From the NCBI GenBank assembly GCA_038496445.1, contig JALMLS010000397.1:62001-126000 (forward strand): a DNA stretch of 64,000 nucleotides. The letters run 5' to 3'. The notes under the pieces are model-generated. The model was given only the letters and a program-made list of their open reading frames with translations, was not told the DNA's origin and made no database searches. Source of the DNA: Trichosphaerium sp. ATCC 40318. Lineage: Eukaryota; Discosea; Flabellinia; Trichosidae. Shown in pieces: positions 1 to 11,344 of this stretch; positions within the stretch are counted from its first letter, which is position 1; each line of letters begins with the position of its first letter. The position numbers and the translations under genes are program-made.

Positions 1-1087
1 GAATAACAATAGTTCAAGGCAACATTGCTAATACGGCTCAAATGGCTAAAAACGCTTGTAAAATACTAGATGTGGCGAAGAAACGCGACATACCTGTAAA
101 TTACAGCTACTACGACAATGTTTTTGATTTTTTTCTTACACCAAAGAGGTCTACGTTGGTGACTCTGTGCCTCTGGTACGTCCTAGTGGTTCAAGCGACC
201 ACTGTGTACATGGCAAAGACGGCATGGGTGACGCAGGCACGCCAGGTTAAAAACCAAGTAACTGATGGTTTCTAGGGATACCAGAGTCATCTATAAAGCC
301 TCAAGCCACATCAGCTGTTGATTTTATTGTTGACACTTGTGTCAATAAATACCCAAACAAAATTAGGCTGATTACAATTGGGTGCGATTTACGTTTTTTC
401 TGTTGGATCTTACTTTACTTGTAGACCTTTTACAAACATTGCCAAGGCCTGCCAGACTTTTCCTGATCTTCCAAAATATGTAAAGGGTGTCTACAGCATG
501 GCTGGAGCAGTTGGTTACCCTGGGAATCGCTCGCCTGCTGCTGAATGCAATGGTATTTTTTTTTTGACACATTCTTGTTTTTAACCACTACTGACTTATT
601 AGTCCTTCTCGATCCAGAGGCTGCCAAGATAGTATTCAATAGTGGTACGACATAAAACAAGCTTTTGAAATAATCACGTGACAAACACGTGTTAGAATGG
701 ACGATACATCTATCAGCACTAAATATTACGAATACAATTTTTTTACAAGATGAATTTTTTGAAGAACTGACAAGAGTCAACAAAGACGTTGGAGATTTTA
801 TGAAGAAAATAAGTAACCCTTATATACAGTTTTATGTAAAGGCGTATAACAAACATGAATGGGGTTGTCATGATCCAACAGCAGTGATGACACTTTTAGA
901 GCCAGATTTATTCACATCAAAAAAAATAACAGTTGATGTCGAAATAGAGGGTAAAGTAGCCCTTGGTGCAACTATTGGAGACTTTACAAACAGATGGGGA
1001 AGAAAAAAGAACGTTGAATTATATACTAGTGTTAACATTGAAGCATACAAGAAAGCAATGCTTCGGCGTTTTGCCAGAAAACAATAA
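1..1087 (+). CDS. Nucleoside hydrolase (inosine/uridine-preferring), 3' part; 5' end outside window
   Basis: Spliced exons give a protein typical of the IU nucleoside hydrolase family, which splits ribonucleosides into base and ribose for purine/pyrimidine salvage. Visible family blocks in order: CVHGKDGMG after a variable loop, PFTNIAKA, AGAVGYPGN, then LLDPEAAKIVFNSG, and the C-terminal half (VDVEIEGKVALGATIGDF) ending at TAA 1085-1087. The N-terminal DxDxxxDD calcium/ribose site expected in the family lies upstream of the window. Introns of about 45-55 nt interrupt it, for example from 129 to about 160, around 380-423 and around 662-693; the last holds two CACGTG palindromes. The substrate cannot be told from sequence alone. 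The family call is firm; exact exon edges are inferred. Confidence 0.9.
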
Positions 1088-1266
1088 AAATTTTCGAGTG
1101 GTATGAGTTGTAACCTTTTCTTTGGTTCTGTTTGCAAGTACTTAAACAAACGTAAACCTACTATCAGCCTAGCGAAAGAGTTACAATTGAAACAACATAT
1201 TTTAGTCACGTGCTAAGTCAGCAACGAAGAAATTTCTTTAAGTTTCCACTTTTGCTGAAAGCACAA

Positions 1267-2406
1267 ATGTCAGCGAATACGCAAGCAAAACTCACGCAAA
1301 GCGACGTGGATGATCTTACTTCGTCTCTAAACGCTGAATTTGGCAAATACGGCTATGAAACAAGGCCATTTCTCGTACGTAGTACAAATGACGTTTTTAG
1401 GCCCTAATACGCTATAGCTGTCGTGGTACAATGAGTTGGTGATTACTAAGCCACAAGGAGACAAATATGTTCTTAATCCTTCCAATGCGCTTGCATTTTG
1501 CGTTGCTAGTAACCACGCTATGTTTGACAACTTTAAAAAGTGGTACAGACAAAAAGTTAAAGTTGAAGGAGCAGACGTTCGCAAAACGTCCGCAATCGAT
1601 CTATGTACCAAGGACCACATGAACATGGTCGCATCTAGCGTATTGGCGAAACATAACAAGGACATTAAAATACTCTACGACTCTGATATTGGTCCCAATA
1701 GGCGCCCATTGGTGTGTTAAGTATTCAACATGCGTGTTAATGTCTATCTAAGGTTTTGGTCCAAACAGCCGGTCACGTATCAGGATTGGCGCGATATTAC
1801 CAACAGGATGATGTAAAGAATCCGCCAGAGATGTGGAAGACCAAGAAAGTCTATGGTTCATCAGTACACGCTAAATATGGAGGTAACAAAATAGAAAGTT
1901 ATTTCCATGCACCAGTTTTTTTACTTAGTTTATGTCAACAAAGGTTGGTTTGCATTTCGTGCTGTGATCATATTGCCTTCAGTAACAGCATCTATAAATA
2001 AAGTACCTCCACCAGATTGCCTTAAGACTGATGCTGAGAAGATCCAATTACTTCAAGGTACGTTAGATTGTGAACACTTTTTTCTTTATTATGAGCTGAC
2101 ATTAATTTAAAGAGTTTTCTTGGGATTGGAAAGGTGCTAAATGGCGTAGTATCGTACAGGGTATTGATATAAACATTATATAGTCACCTTTTAATAGTAC
2201 ATTTTAGTACCTAAAGAATTACAATACTCAGATGATCAACACAACTACTTTAGAACACCTCCAGGTAAGAAAAGTTGTTGGATTTTCTTTTGGTTGATTT
2301 AATGATAAAAACCCGGCAGGCTTTCATTCTCACATCGCTTGTAGGTGATAACCACAAAAAGCGAAATGAAATGTTGGAAAAGATTTTAGCGTCCGAGGAA
2401 AAGTGA
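1267..2406 (+). CDS. MMACHC: MMACHC / CblC cobalamin trafficking and decyanase protein
   Basis: The spliced product carries the family signatures in order: SWYNELV near residue 40, CVASNHAMFDNF, IGPNRRPLVLVQTAGHVSG, YYQQDDV, KYGGWFAFRAVIILP, VPPPDCL and YFRTPP. MMACHC binds incoming cobalamin in the cytosol and removes its upper ligand before B12 is passed to methionine synthase and methylmalonyl-CoA mutase, so the host probably uses B12. The ATG at 1267 is chosen because the open frame further upstream has no ATG and the following residues align with the family N-terminus. Intron 1 is 1375-1417 (43 nt, GTACGT...TAG). The stop is TGA 2404-2406. A CACGTG palindrome at 1207-1212 sits just upstream. 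Confidence 0.93.
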
Positions 2407-2672
2407 GCCAGCTACAAGAAAAAAATTCAAGAGTAAACAGAAATTTGTAGGCTATTAATAAGAAAAATTGATCTTTTGCGTCATACTGTGGCTTTAGCCA
2501 CTACTGGCTTTTTAAACTATGAAATCGTATTTCGTAGAATATTTGCCAAGCAGATTGCCTTTGGTTGGATACTCATTTGTTGTACATTACGTTTTGCTCC
2601 ACGTGGATAGTTCCTAGAATCTTTAAGCGATCGTCAAGAGAATAAGCCTTACTAATAGTTAGTCACAGCAAC

Positions 2673-2861
2673 ATGTCTCACAATGCACCGCCTCACATCT
2701 ACAATTTCTGTTAAGCTACTAGCAGTTCAGACAACAGTGCGCGTGCTGCATCACTTGATAAACAAGAAAAGGAAAAAGAACAACTATCAGTTCAAAACCA
2801 GATGCCAGTCTTTGGTGAAGGTATGGGACTTCCCAAACAAAGTCTTTTATTTCGAAGATAA
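2673..2861 (+). CDS. Small orphan protein (about 55 aa), tentative
   Basis: An ATG at 2673 opens MSHNAPPHIYNF, and a second stretch ending at TAA 2859-2861 reads as a charged, protein-like tail (LDKQEKEKEQLS... then MGLPKQSLLFRR). The two stretches share a frame only if about 21 nt (GTTAAG...TTCAG) are removed as an intron. That is shorter than the shortest well-supported intron in this window (28 nt). No family is recognised. It could instead be two unrelated open stretches, or the 5' end could be misplaced. Treat as a weak candidate. Confidence 0.3.
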
Positions 2862-3027
2862 ACACTTTACCACGAATTTGTTAATCAGTAAATACTCAAC
2901 TTCTGCCATTTACTGCTTTACTAAAAGGACTCTGTCCGATGAGTTTCGAAACGAAAGAAAACCCCTTGTCGCCTCTTTTTTTTGATTTTTTCTTTTCTTG
3001 TTTTCTTCTTTCTAACTGTCATTTTAG

Positions 3028-3779
3028 CGCTATTAAATTGTAATTATAACCCATTTGAACCTGTGTCCACATCCACTTCTGGTAGTGCTTTCGAAGCGTT
3101 TAAAGCAGTAGACTTCATTTGTGATGACTTTTATTCTAAAATTGACGATTTGTTGAACAACAAGTCAAGTCTAAAAGACTTGCCTCCAGAGCTTCATCGA
3201 ATGTTTATGGATTTAGACAAAAACGTGTATATTAAATGGCCACTACTCTGCAAATCATTTGCAATCGAGACAAGATTTGATTACATGTTAAACAAACATG
3301 GTGTCTTTTCAAGCTTTGATGATGAGTATGTCTACAATTACAAGCATGGTAAAAAGCACGGTGAATGTAGACAATACCATTACAATGGAACTTTGAAGAG
3401 TATAGTCAATTTCCATGAAGGGCAGCGCCATGGAGAGTTCAAGAAGTACTACTATCAAACAAGAGCAGATAACAAGAGAAAATTTCGAGATCTCTTGCTT
3501 TCATGCCGTACCTTCACCTATGGTGTTGAAAATTTATACCAGGAGTGGCATAAACATGGCGGTTTGAAGGTGAGTATTTCCTATCAGAAAGGAGTTCGCC
3601 ATGGAGAAGCAACAGAATGGAACAAAGAAGGTAAAATTATTTTGGAAGAAGAGTACGAGAATGGCAAGCTCATCTGCAGTTCACTGCAGAGAGTAACAAA
3701 CAGTAATATAAGCCAACCAGTAAGATCCAAACGCAAACCTACTAATCAGCACGTGATAGACGTTATGCATAACAATTAG
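3028..3779 (+). CDS. F-box-like + MORN-variant-2 repeat protein A (5' exon unresolved)
   Basis: The open frame has an F-box-like segment (LPPELHRMFMDLD followed by YIKWPLLCKSF) and then several MORN-variant-2 repeats of the form GKKHGECRQYHYNG, GQRHGEFKKYYY and GVRHGEATEW. The repeat is a beta-hairpin scaffold; F-boxes recruit SCF ubiquitin ligases, so a substrate-receptor role is an inference. There is no ATG before the F-box in this frame, and a T-rich tract ending in an AG acceptor at 3025-3027 suggests an upstream first exon that I cannot place. It is a paralogue of the gene at 8102-8874: both have LPxEL, MDLD and YIKWPLL. The tail (residues after the repeats) is basic and unrelated. The stop is TAG 3777-3779. 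Confidence 0.75.
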
Positions 3780-3868
3780 TAATCTTAGTTTTCGAACAAA
3801 CTACACAATTTAGCTAAATATGTTTTATTACCAATGGAAAATGTTATTCTTTTTTGATTTTTTGTTAT

Positions 3869-5660
3869 TCAGATTGTAGCGCCTTGACAACTAGACCCAG
3901 CACCTGCTGTACATCCGAAACAGTGAGATTTTGTAATGATAGGAATATTTATAATATCATTAGTTGAATTCAAGTCAAACACTGTGAGACTCTTCTTCGA
4001 ACCTAAAAAAAAAACTTAGCAAAATCTCTGTTGTGGAAAAAACTCCGCTCAAAAATCATTGACGTACCGTCTGACCTCTTTGTTATTGGTAGTTCAATCT
4101 GTTGATTAAAATCACAGTCGAAGATACCTCCATCATATTTTACGGATATATGACTACGACACATGAGACCAGTACATGCTTTTGGATTAAAATTATCTAT
4201 CAAAAGTTGAACATAGTATTCGAGTTTTCCTTCGGTTACTAGATGATCTGTATATCTGTTGATAGGCATATTTGCAATACAAAATAGACTGTTAAAAACT
4301 ATATTATAGTCTTTCTTTAGAATACGTTTGTAGTCAGATTGTAGCTTTTGTTGGCTTGGAGGAAGATGAATACCAGTAGGGTTATATCTAAAAAAAAATT
4401 AGTAATCGCTTTTCATAGTTCTTGAGCAACCATTCTCTTTGAAAGACGAACAACAGTACAAAACTCATCAATAGTTTTATAATTATATCGGAATATTAGG
4501 GTTTTAGGTAAAATCCTTCATGTGAGAATCACTGATTGTGACAAAGAGGCGAACAAGGTTAAATCATAAAAAAAAGTACTATGAGGGTTTTTTAAAAGAA
4601 AAAAGTGTCTTGTTGTTCACGTGAAATTACAGAAAAAACAAAGAATGCAATTGATATTAACGTACACTAAGTCCAGTGATAATTCAGGATCAGTTCCATA
4701 TCCCAATGTATTCAACATGCGAAGCGCTGTTATACTTCTTGTAAAAACTGCATCTCCTCTTTGAGAGTCGACATTTGACTCTTGGTAGCAAGGTAGACTA
4801 GCAACAATACGTACTTTATGATACGCTAAAAAGTCAGCGAGATCATGTTGATGAGGCTCAAGGAGTACAGTGAGGTTACAGCGATCAATGACCTAAAAAA
4901 TAAACAAAGTTAAGATGGTTATTTTCTTCATCATCACCACCGTCTCGTACCTCTTTTCCTAGCTTCTTACTTTCCTCTACTATGTATCTAAACTGTTGAT
5001 TTAACTCTGGAGCTCCTCCTGTGAGATCTACAGTCTTAATAGAAGGAGAGTTCTTAATGATTTTTAAGCATTGATCAGCAACATCTCTATGCATCATTTC
5101 CTTTCTTCTTGGTGATGAATCCACGTGACAATGAGAACATGCTTGGTTACAATAAAGGCCAATATTCATTTGAAATACAGTTGTAGGTACACGATCTAAT
5201 TTTATATTATTCTTGGAGAGCACACCGGCGAATTTTTCTAATCCCAAGTTTTCAACCATTTCTCTTTTTTCAATTTTTTCTTCAGGTGTCAAGTTATGTA
5301 GTCCACGTTTTTTCATTCCTTTTAGCGTTGTTGGTATCAACGACCTTCCCATTACGTCTTCAATGTCTGGTAATTCTGATTTGAGCTGTTTTATAAACTT
5401 TTCACTTTCTGGTTGAATACGACTGCTTTTCTTTGTCTTTTGGGAGGTTTTAGGAGTTGCAGACGCGCCCTTGGTTGTTAATTGCTTTGTTGAGTTAGAT
5501 CTTCTACAGAATACAAGCAGCGTTATTACAGCTACCACCGCTGAAATTGCTACGCTATAGACTACTAGCAGGTCTTCATCTCCAAAAAATGTTGCTACAT
5601 AATATTATTTGACATTTGTACGTACATACCACGCACGCTATCGTGGTAACGTTGTGACAT
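3869..5660 (-). CDS. Membrane-anchored ArsS-like radical SAM protein (radical SAM / Cys-rich family)
   Basis: Read on the minus strand, exon 1 (ATG at 5660) joins through a GTATGT intron to one hydrophobic helix (LLVVYSVAISAVVAVITLLVF). A linker follows, then the radical SAM core with GLYCNQACSHCHVDSSP (CxxxCxxC for the 4Fe-4S cluster) and DLTGGAPEL. The C-terminal half matches the arsenosugar biosynthesis ArsS type: LVYNPTGIHLPP, NMPINRYTDHL, GLMCRSHISVKYDGG, DCDFNQQIELP, and the ending HCFGCTAGAGSSCQGA. ArsS-type enzymes are thought to add the adenosyl-derived ribose during arsenosugar formation; whether this one does so is inference. It is head-to-head with the RRM gene at 5849. The family is mainly bacterial and algal, so horizontal origin is possible, but the gene carries ordinary local introns. 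Confidence 0.88.
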
Positions 5661-5848
5661 GTTTTAGCTGAGAAAGGATATTTACCTAGAGAGTTCATCG
5701 CTTGTAATGTGAACCTAATCAAGCTACCAAACGCTCTCAATTATGCAAGGTGTCAACACTACAAGACAGCTTATTTCGACCGACTTAATTGCAAAACTGT
5801 CCTCAATTTGCTTCAAACACCACGGTCTATCGACTGACGCGTAGATAA

Positions 5849-7652
5849 ATGGAACGTCACTTGATTTACGTTTCTAATATACCAAAAGAAGTGATACGAT
5901 CGGATATCGTTACTTTGTTTGGGTTCTGCGGTCGTTTGAAGGGCTGCGTTGTGGGCCCGTACGCAATTACGACACTTTATTAAAATTAACGTCTTGCAGG
6001 TCTGAATTTGATGATAACTTACAGGAGGCGCTCGTTGAGTTTGTAGATGCTTCTTCTGTACCTACAGCATTAACATTGAGTGGAACTAGGTTGCAAGACT
6101 CTGAAATAGAAGGTTGAGCATCAAAATGAGTCACTGAAGCTTGCCTAACGCTATGCTTAGTCACTACATACAAACCAGGACAAGAAAAGCCGACTATCCG
6201 CACTAGCAGCTCTGATATTAAAGTGGAACCTACCCCAGAGGACCAAGAATCCACAGGATCATCTCCACAAGGTAAAAGCGCAAATTACCTTTTTGTAAAC
6301 AAAGTACTTACACTGCTCTTTTAAAAGCCACATCGCCACCAGAATATGTACTACTCACTGATCCTAGGAAAGAAAACAAAAATGAACAAGTACGTTATTC
6401 ACATTTTTGTTCTTTTTATTATCCGTTAACGGTTACCTTTAATAATAACACCATCTTGTTTGTAGGGAAATAAGATAGCTGTATATGTAAGTAACATAGC
6501 ACCAAGTGCTACTGAAGCTGATTTACGACAATTCTTCCAATTTTGTGGTAGAGTCGTTAATATAACACTCAATCCGTGCGTCTCATTTTGTTGGTTTGGT
6601 TTGTGTTGTTTTGTTTTTTTTTCTTGTTTTTTCGAAAAGTTTGTTGATTACTATCGATTAGGTCACCTTCAGGGACAAAGTTTGCTATCATAGAATTCGC
6701 TGAAAGAAAAGTAATAGATACTGCAGTTTTATTAAACGGTGCAATTATCAGAGGTATCATTTTAAAAAGAAAGAAAATATCAAGAAAATAAAAATTATGA
6801 CATTTCTGGCTGAAGTGTCACATGAGTTTTTGATTATTCCTTTTTTTTGTTTTGTTGTCAATATTTAGTTGTTAATAGCACACTATAATATTTTTATTAT
6901 AGGCACAGCAGTACAAGTAGTACCATACCATGATGTAGATGAGACCGACACAGAAAAGAGACCAAAAAAATTAGTAAGTATTTTATGCTTTGCAATAAGT
7001 TGTTTTAACTTTTATTTTTTATTATAGTTGCCACGTTACTATTCCTCATCAAAAACAATACATATTGCTGATGTCGATCCTACAATATCAAATGAAGAGT
7101 TTATTTCATATTTTGAGTTTTGTGGACCTATTTCACGCTACGCCATTGACAGGTAACTTTTTTTTTTTGAAAAGAATGTTGTAGATGTCCGTTTTATTTT
7201 TCTTCATGAGGTTTTACTTGGTTAATTTTTTTTATTAAGAAATGCTGGTTTTGCAATGCTTGAGTATGAGGAAGAGCAAGCTACACATATTACACATCAT
7301 CTAGATAAAGGCTTTCTTGGGAATAAAGCAATAAATATAACACAAATGAGTTCATTTAATGGTGATGCAGATGTCATTAGAAACTTGGAACATACTTTTG
7401 CAAAACCAGTTCGAGTTCCAGAACCTGATGTACAACAAACTACATACGTTGAATCATCATCGTACGAAACACCAAGCCCTCTAGAGAACATGCCACAAAG
7501 ATCAGTACGCAAAAGATTCTTGTTTTTGCTATCAATAGCATCATTTAATACCAAAATTTTGAAAAACTTATCGCTCTTAGGCACCACAAGTACCTCCTCA
7601 AGGTGGCGGAGGAGCACCACCGCCTTTGCCTAGGCGGGACTACAACACGTAA
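5849..7652 (+). CDS. Three-RRM RNA-binding protein, Vip1/BPA1-like
   Basis: Spliced exons give three RRM-type folds. The first has IYVSNIPKEVIRSDIVTLF, the second has VYVSNIAPSATEADLRQFF plus the RNP1-like FAIIEFAER and DTAVLLNGAIIRGTAV, and the third has IHIADVDPTISNEEFISYF plus AGFAMLEYEEE. The 'TAVLLNGA' phrase after RNP1 is typical of Vip1/BPA1-type RRMs, known in fungi and plants. The C-terminus is proline/glycine-rich (PPQGGGGAPPPLPRR), with the stop TAA 7650-7652. The first intron starts GTACGC at about 5960; the last is from 7507 to about 7579. RNA target and role are unknown. The first RRM is divergent in RNP1. Confidence 0.8.
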
Positions 7653-8101
7653 CTACAGTAAAATGCGAAACACGGGCAAGCAAGAATTGTAAAATGAAAA
7701 GATGAAAAAAATAGGAAAAAAAATTGGTAAATAAAAAAAAAAAGGATAAAGAGTCATCATCTATCTGTACACGTGACATGGACAATTTTAACTGAAAACA
7801 TCTTTCTTGGTTTTAAAACCACTCAAACTTTTTTTTTATCAGCTGTTTGCAATAGACGCCACTATAATTCCTCTCGTTTTACCATTTCCATCTTTTACAT
7901 TATTGGTAAGATCACTTCACTGCTGTAAAACCGTTTTAAGTTTTATAGCGAAAAACTGGTCTTAGGAAAATCCGATAATCGATTATGGCTGAGGAACTTT
8001 GACTTGTCAAATACCTTCACAAGAAAAAAAGCAAAAGAAAAAAAAAAGATGATTTTCTCTACAGTTCTTGCAAGTATTAAATCGGCACTGAAACAAACAG
8101 C
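7653..8101. other. Intergenic, no gene seen
   Basis: A-rich 3' flank of the RRM gene and 5' flank of F-box/MORN protein B. It holds a CACGTG palindrome in TGTACACGTGACATGG near 7771 and poly-A tracts. No supported coding exon. Confidence 0.6.
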
Positions 8102-8874
8102 ATGTTTGCGAGGCGTAAAGTACACGTGAGTTGGTATGTGCGCATTAACAATAGTTTAACGCGAAATAGAGGACACACGACCAAAAACGAGAGAAAACCA
8201 GTCTTTTCCAGCTCCCAGTGGAGCTACAACTTGATATTATGGACTTGGATTGTAGCAGCTACATTAAATGGCCATTACTATCCAAACAAGGCGCATTATG
8301 CTCAAGGTTTGATAGCGACTTACAAAAACACGGCAAATGGATGAGATACGACCGTCGTGGTAGGAAAATGGATGAAAGGTTTTATTCTGGAGGACTCAAA
8401 CAAGGAGTTCTTAGCTCTTGGCATAAAGGAGGTTCTCAGAAAAAGAAATGTCATTATGTCAATGATGTACTTGATGGTGAGTACAAGGAATGGACAAGTG
8501 CAGGGCTCTTAAAGGAGCATCGATTTTACAAAGATGGTAAGAAACATGGAGATTGCATAAGGTTCTTAAATGGTAAGCGTTTAGACCTCCGTTCTTATGT
8601 TAATGGTAAGATACATGGGGTTGAGGAGTATCATTACAATGGTAAATTGAAGTACAAGTACGGAAATGGTATGCATAGTGGAGAGTGGAAGTATTGGTAT
8701 AGAAATGGACAAGTATCACGTGAGTGCTGCTATGTTGATGGGTTAAAGACAAAGAAAGAATACTATTACAATGGCAAACCTAAATACGAGTTGGCACAAA
8801 CAGGGGAAGATGGTAAGCATGAGGAAAGATCTTGGCTTGAGAGTGGTCAAATAAAGAGCCAGCGTTTTTTGTAA
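8102..8874 (+). CDS. F-box-like + MORN-variant-2 repeat protein B
   Basis: Exon 1 (ATG 8102, encoding MFARRK, to 8119) joins a 92-nt intron (8120-8211, GTACAC...CCAG) to exon 2, which starts LPVELQLDIMDLD and continues YIKWPLLSKQ. This F-box-like N-terminus matches paralogue A at 3028. At least seven MORN-variant-2 repeats follow (GKWMRYDRRG, GKKHGDCIRFLNG, GKIHGVEEYHYNG, GEWKYWYRNGQ, GKHEERSWLESGQ). The stop is TAA 8872-8874. This copy has a clean start and no frame breaks, which helps define the domain edges of copy A. Its role as an SCF-type receptor is inferred. Similar F-box and MORN proteins are also abundant in Marseilleviridae, a family of amoeba-infecting giant viruses, so an old exchange is possible but not shown. 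Confidence 0.82.
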
Positions 8875-9655
8875 CAAAGAAGGAGATGAAAAACTACTTC
8901 AAAGAATATGTAATCTTGATAGTACTAATTAACTCAACGCTCAATAAACTAGTGTCTGCTTTCAATTCAATTCAAGCTGTCTTTAAGTTGTCAAACATCA
9001 AAGCTAGCACAAACTGTCTTAGAACCCATAACAAAGTTACATTACCATACTAGTATCAGAGTACTGCAAATGATTTGTGTTCCACTACAGCAAAGCAATT
9101 TATACCGAATCAATCTAGCTTTTAAGATTTTTCATGGTCTTGTCTATCGACTGCTATTATTGTGAATGTATCCAGAGACTTTTGTAAACATTGCTATCTA
9201 AACATACCGACTGGATTCAATAGACACCATTTCTATGAACTTATTTTTGACCACACATTCTAACAATCACTTGAAAGTATTATCACTAGCCCAAGTACTT
9301 TTATTTGTACAAATCAAGGTACAGGACTTCAAGTCATAGAAATTATTCTTCAATTATGGTTTTTCGTTTTCTTGCTGTTCTTTACTTTGTCTCTCAAATA
9401 TAGCCAATTTGCCAGCACTAGTACGAATAGAAAAGGTTAGGTATGAAATTTGTTTGAAGAAAAAAAACCAAAGAGGAAGACTTTGAGTCTTGTTATGTAC
9501 CTATCTGTTACCCCTATTATTCCATTCTTCGTTTTTAAAAACTCTCCAGATGTTTTATACGTTTCAGAGCGTTCCGTGGCCTGCATATTCATGCTGCTAT
9601 GACCCCTGTTCGAAAAGTTTAATAAAAAGTAGGGTAGAAAGGGTTTTTTTTGTTG
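8875..9655. other. Convergent intergenic region, no gene seen
   Basis: Between the 3' ends of the F-box/MORN B gene (plus) and the WD40 gene (minus). Both strands are closed by frequent stops and no exon with plausible splice sites was found. Confidence 0.6.
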
Positions 9656-11290
9656 TTACCAGCATTGTACTGTAAGGTTCTCTCTGTTTGTACTCCAAAG
9701 TGAAAACTCTGGTATACCAAATACTGCGAAATTATTTGTATTTGGGTCCATCTTTATCTCACCTATTTGTCCCATGTGTGGATCTTTAAATGTCGCCATG
9801 CTACAAGAAATATAAGCAATTAAAACATTTCATCAAAAACAACTATCACGTGCATTTTATGAGGCATACGGGAATCGAATATACTTATAGTACCATCTCC
9901 GTAACCAAGAAGAATTTTCTTGCCGTCAATGTAATCATGTGTATACAGTTGCTTTAAGAACAACATCAACAACAAAAAACATATTTTCTGTTTTTTTAAA
10001 AAACAACTTCATCGTTGACGTACTTGTTTGTTTGTATCGAAAACAACTGGTGCAGGCCTGTAAATTACTTCAGTAAAACCATCTGTAAGGTATACTTGTA
10101 CCTTCGCATATCTGTTCTTATGTCAAAGATGTGAAGAACTCCGACATCTGTTGTACAACTTGAATAACTTGTTTCTAAAAATAACATTATGTCATTGTGT
10201 ACTGAACACAAAAACTGATAAAATCTATTGAAAGCGTACCACTAGGATGCCATCTTACGCTTCCAACAACATCCCTGCAAGGATATAGACTATTTTCGGA
10301 TTTTTTTTCATTTTTTTGTATGTCCGAGACAAGTCTATCAATATCTGTTACAAAAACCTTGCCGTCAAAACCTATCATTGTCATTACTAAGAAATAGTTT
10401 TTTGACATACCTCCGCTTATTATTAGATTGTTTTTATTAGGACAAACAGCTATTTCTCGGATTGTATCACTATGGAATTCAGGAAAGTTTACTAGACGCC
10501 AAGTGTTAGCTTCTTTTTTTTTGAAGGATATAACATACCTAATTCGTCGATGTTGTGATGCTGATCTACACATAGACGAACCAAACCAAGTCGGTTAGCT
10601 TGTGCAAATATTATACGTTGTGCATTAATCCAATGAAGATCTCTCACATGCTAGTAACAATGAGAAAATGTCAAAGCGATTTTTTGGTAGTTTTTGATTG
10701 TTTCGATTAAAAAATTCATAATAAATAAATCGTACGTTCTCTATCTTGTATGACCATAATGCGGGACCTTCACTTGTAGAACGAACTTGGAAATTAGATT
10801 CAAGTTGTACAAAGATAAGCTTGTTTTGATCTTTTTTTTTTGGATCTTGCTCTTCTGTCCCGCAAACAAGAAGCTGATACGGTTTACCTTTAGAATCAGG
10901 ACAAAAACTAGGTTTAGATAGAGCTGGAATCATTCCTAAAGACATTTAGTCACGTGAGTAGTAAGAAAGCAAAAAAAATATCGTTCAGAGGTACTTACCT
11001 TTAGAACCTCCTGTAGCTCTTTGAGACAAATCGTAAAACTAAAAGATGTCAGCGATATTTACGAGTTAAAATCCTAGTTTCTTTGTGAAAGCAAAAGAAA
11101 GCAAGGAGAAAAATAAAATGGAATTCATTGAGTGGTGTCGTACCATGAGTTGTTTTAGTGTATCACGTTCTTCTTTAGCAACATTCCACGATTCACGGGC
11201 ATCACTAGTAGGTTGCTTAAAGAATCCTGGGTCTGGATGTACACGTGTCGGCATTTGTCTTTTAGGAGGTGGTTGTTGAGGTTGACTCAT
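9656..11290 (-). CDS. WD40-type beta-propeller protein, family unresolved
   Basis: The minus-strand ATG at 11290 opens MSQPQQPPPKRQMPTRVHPD, a proline-rich start. Later exons carry WD40-like blades: VRDLHWINAQRIIFAQ, IREIAVCPNKNNLIISGGFD followed by GKVFVTDIDRLV, VVGSVRWHPSGTLS, TTDVGVLHIFDIRTD, YIDGKKILLGYGDGTISIFDSR and a last exon ending ENLTVQCW with stop at 9656-9658. The blades and the '[FI]D[GR]' ends support a propeller used for protein-protein contacts. I cannot name the orthologue. Introns are short with GTACG-like donors; CACGTG occurs near 9848, 10951 and inside codons near 11240. Confidence 0.75.
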
Positions 11291-11344
11291 GGCGTTAACT
11301 ATTAACAAGAGGTTACTTTTTGTTTGTTTAAGGAAAAGAAAAAG

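Noticed and set aside
3028-8874. Possible mobile element bounded by the two MORN genes
   Set aside because: No terminal repeats, transposase or target duplication; the genes between them are ordinary intron-bearing host genes.
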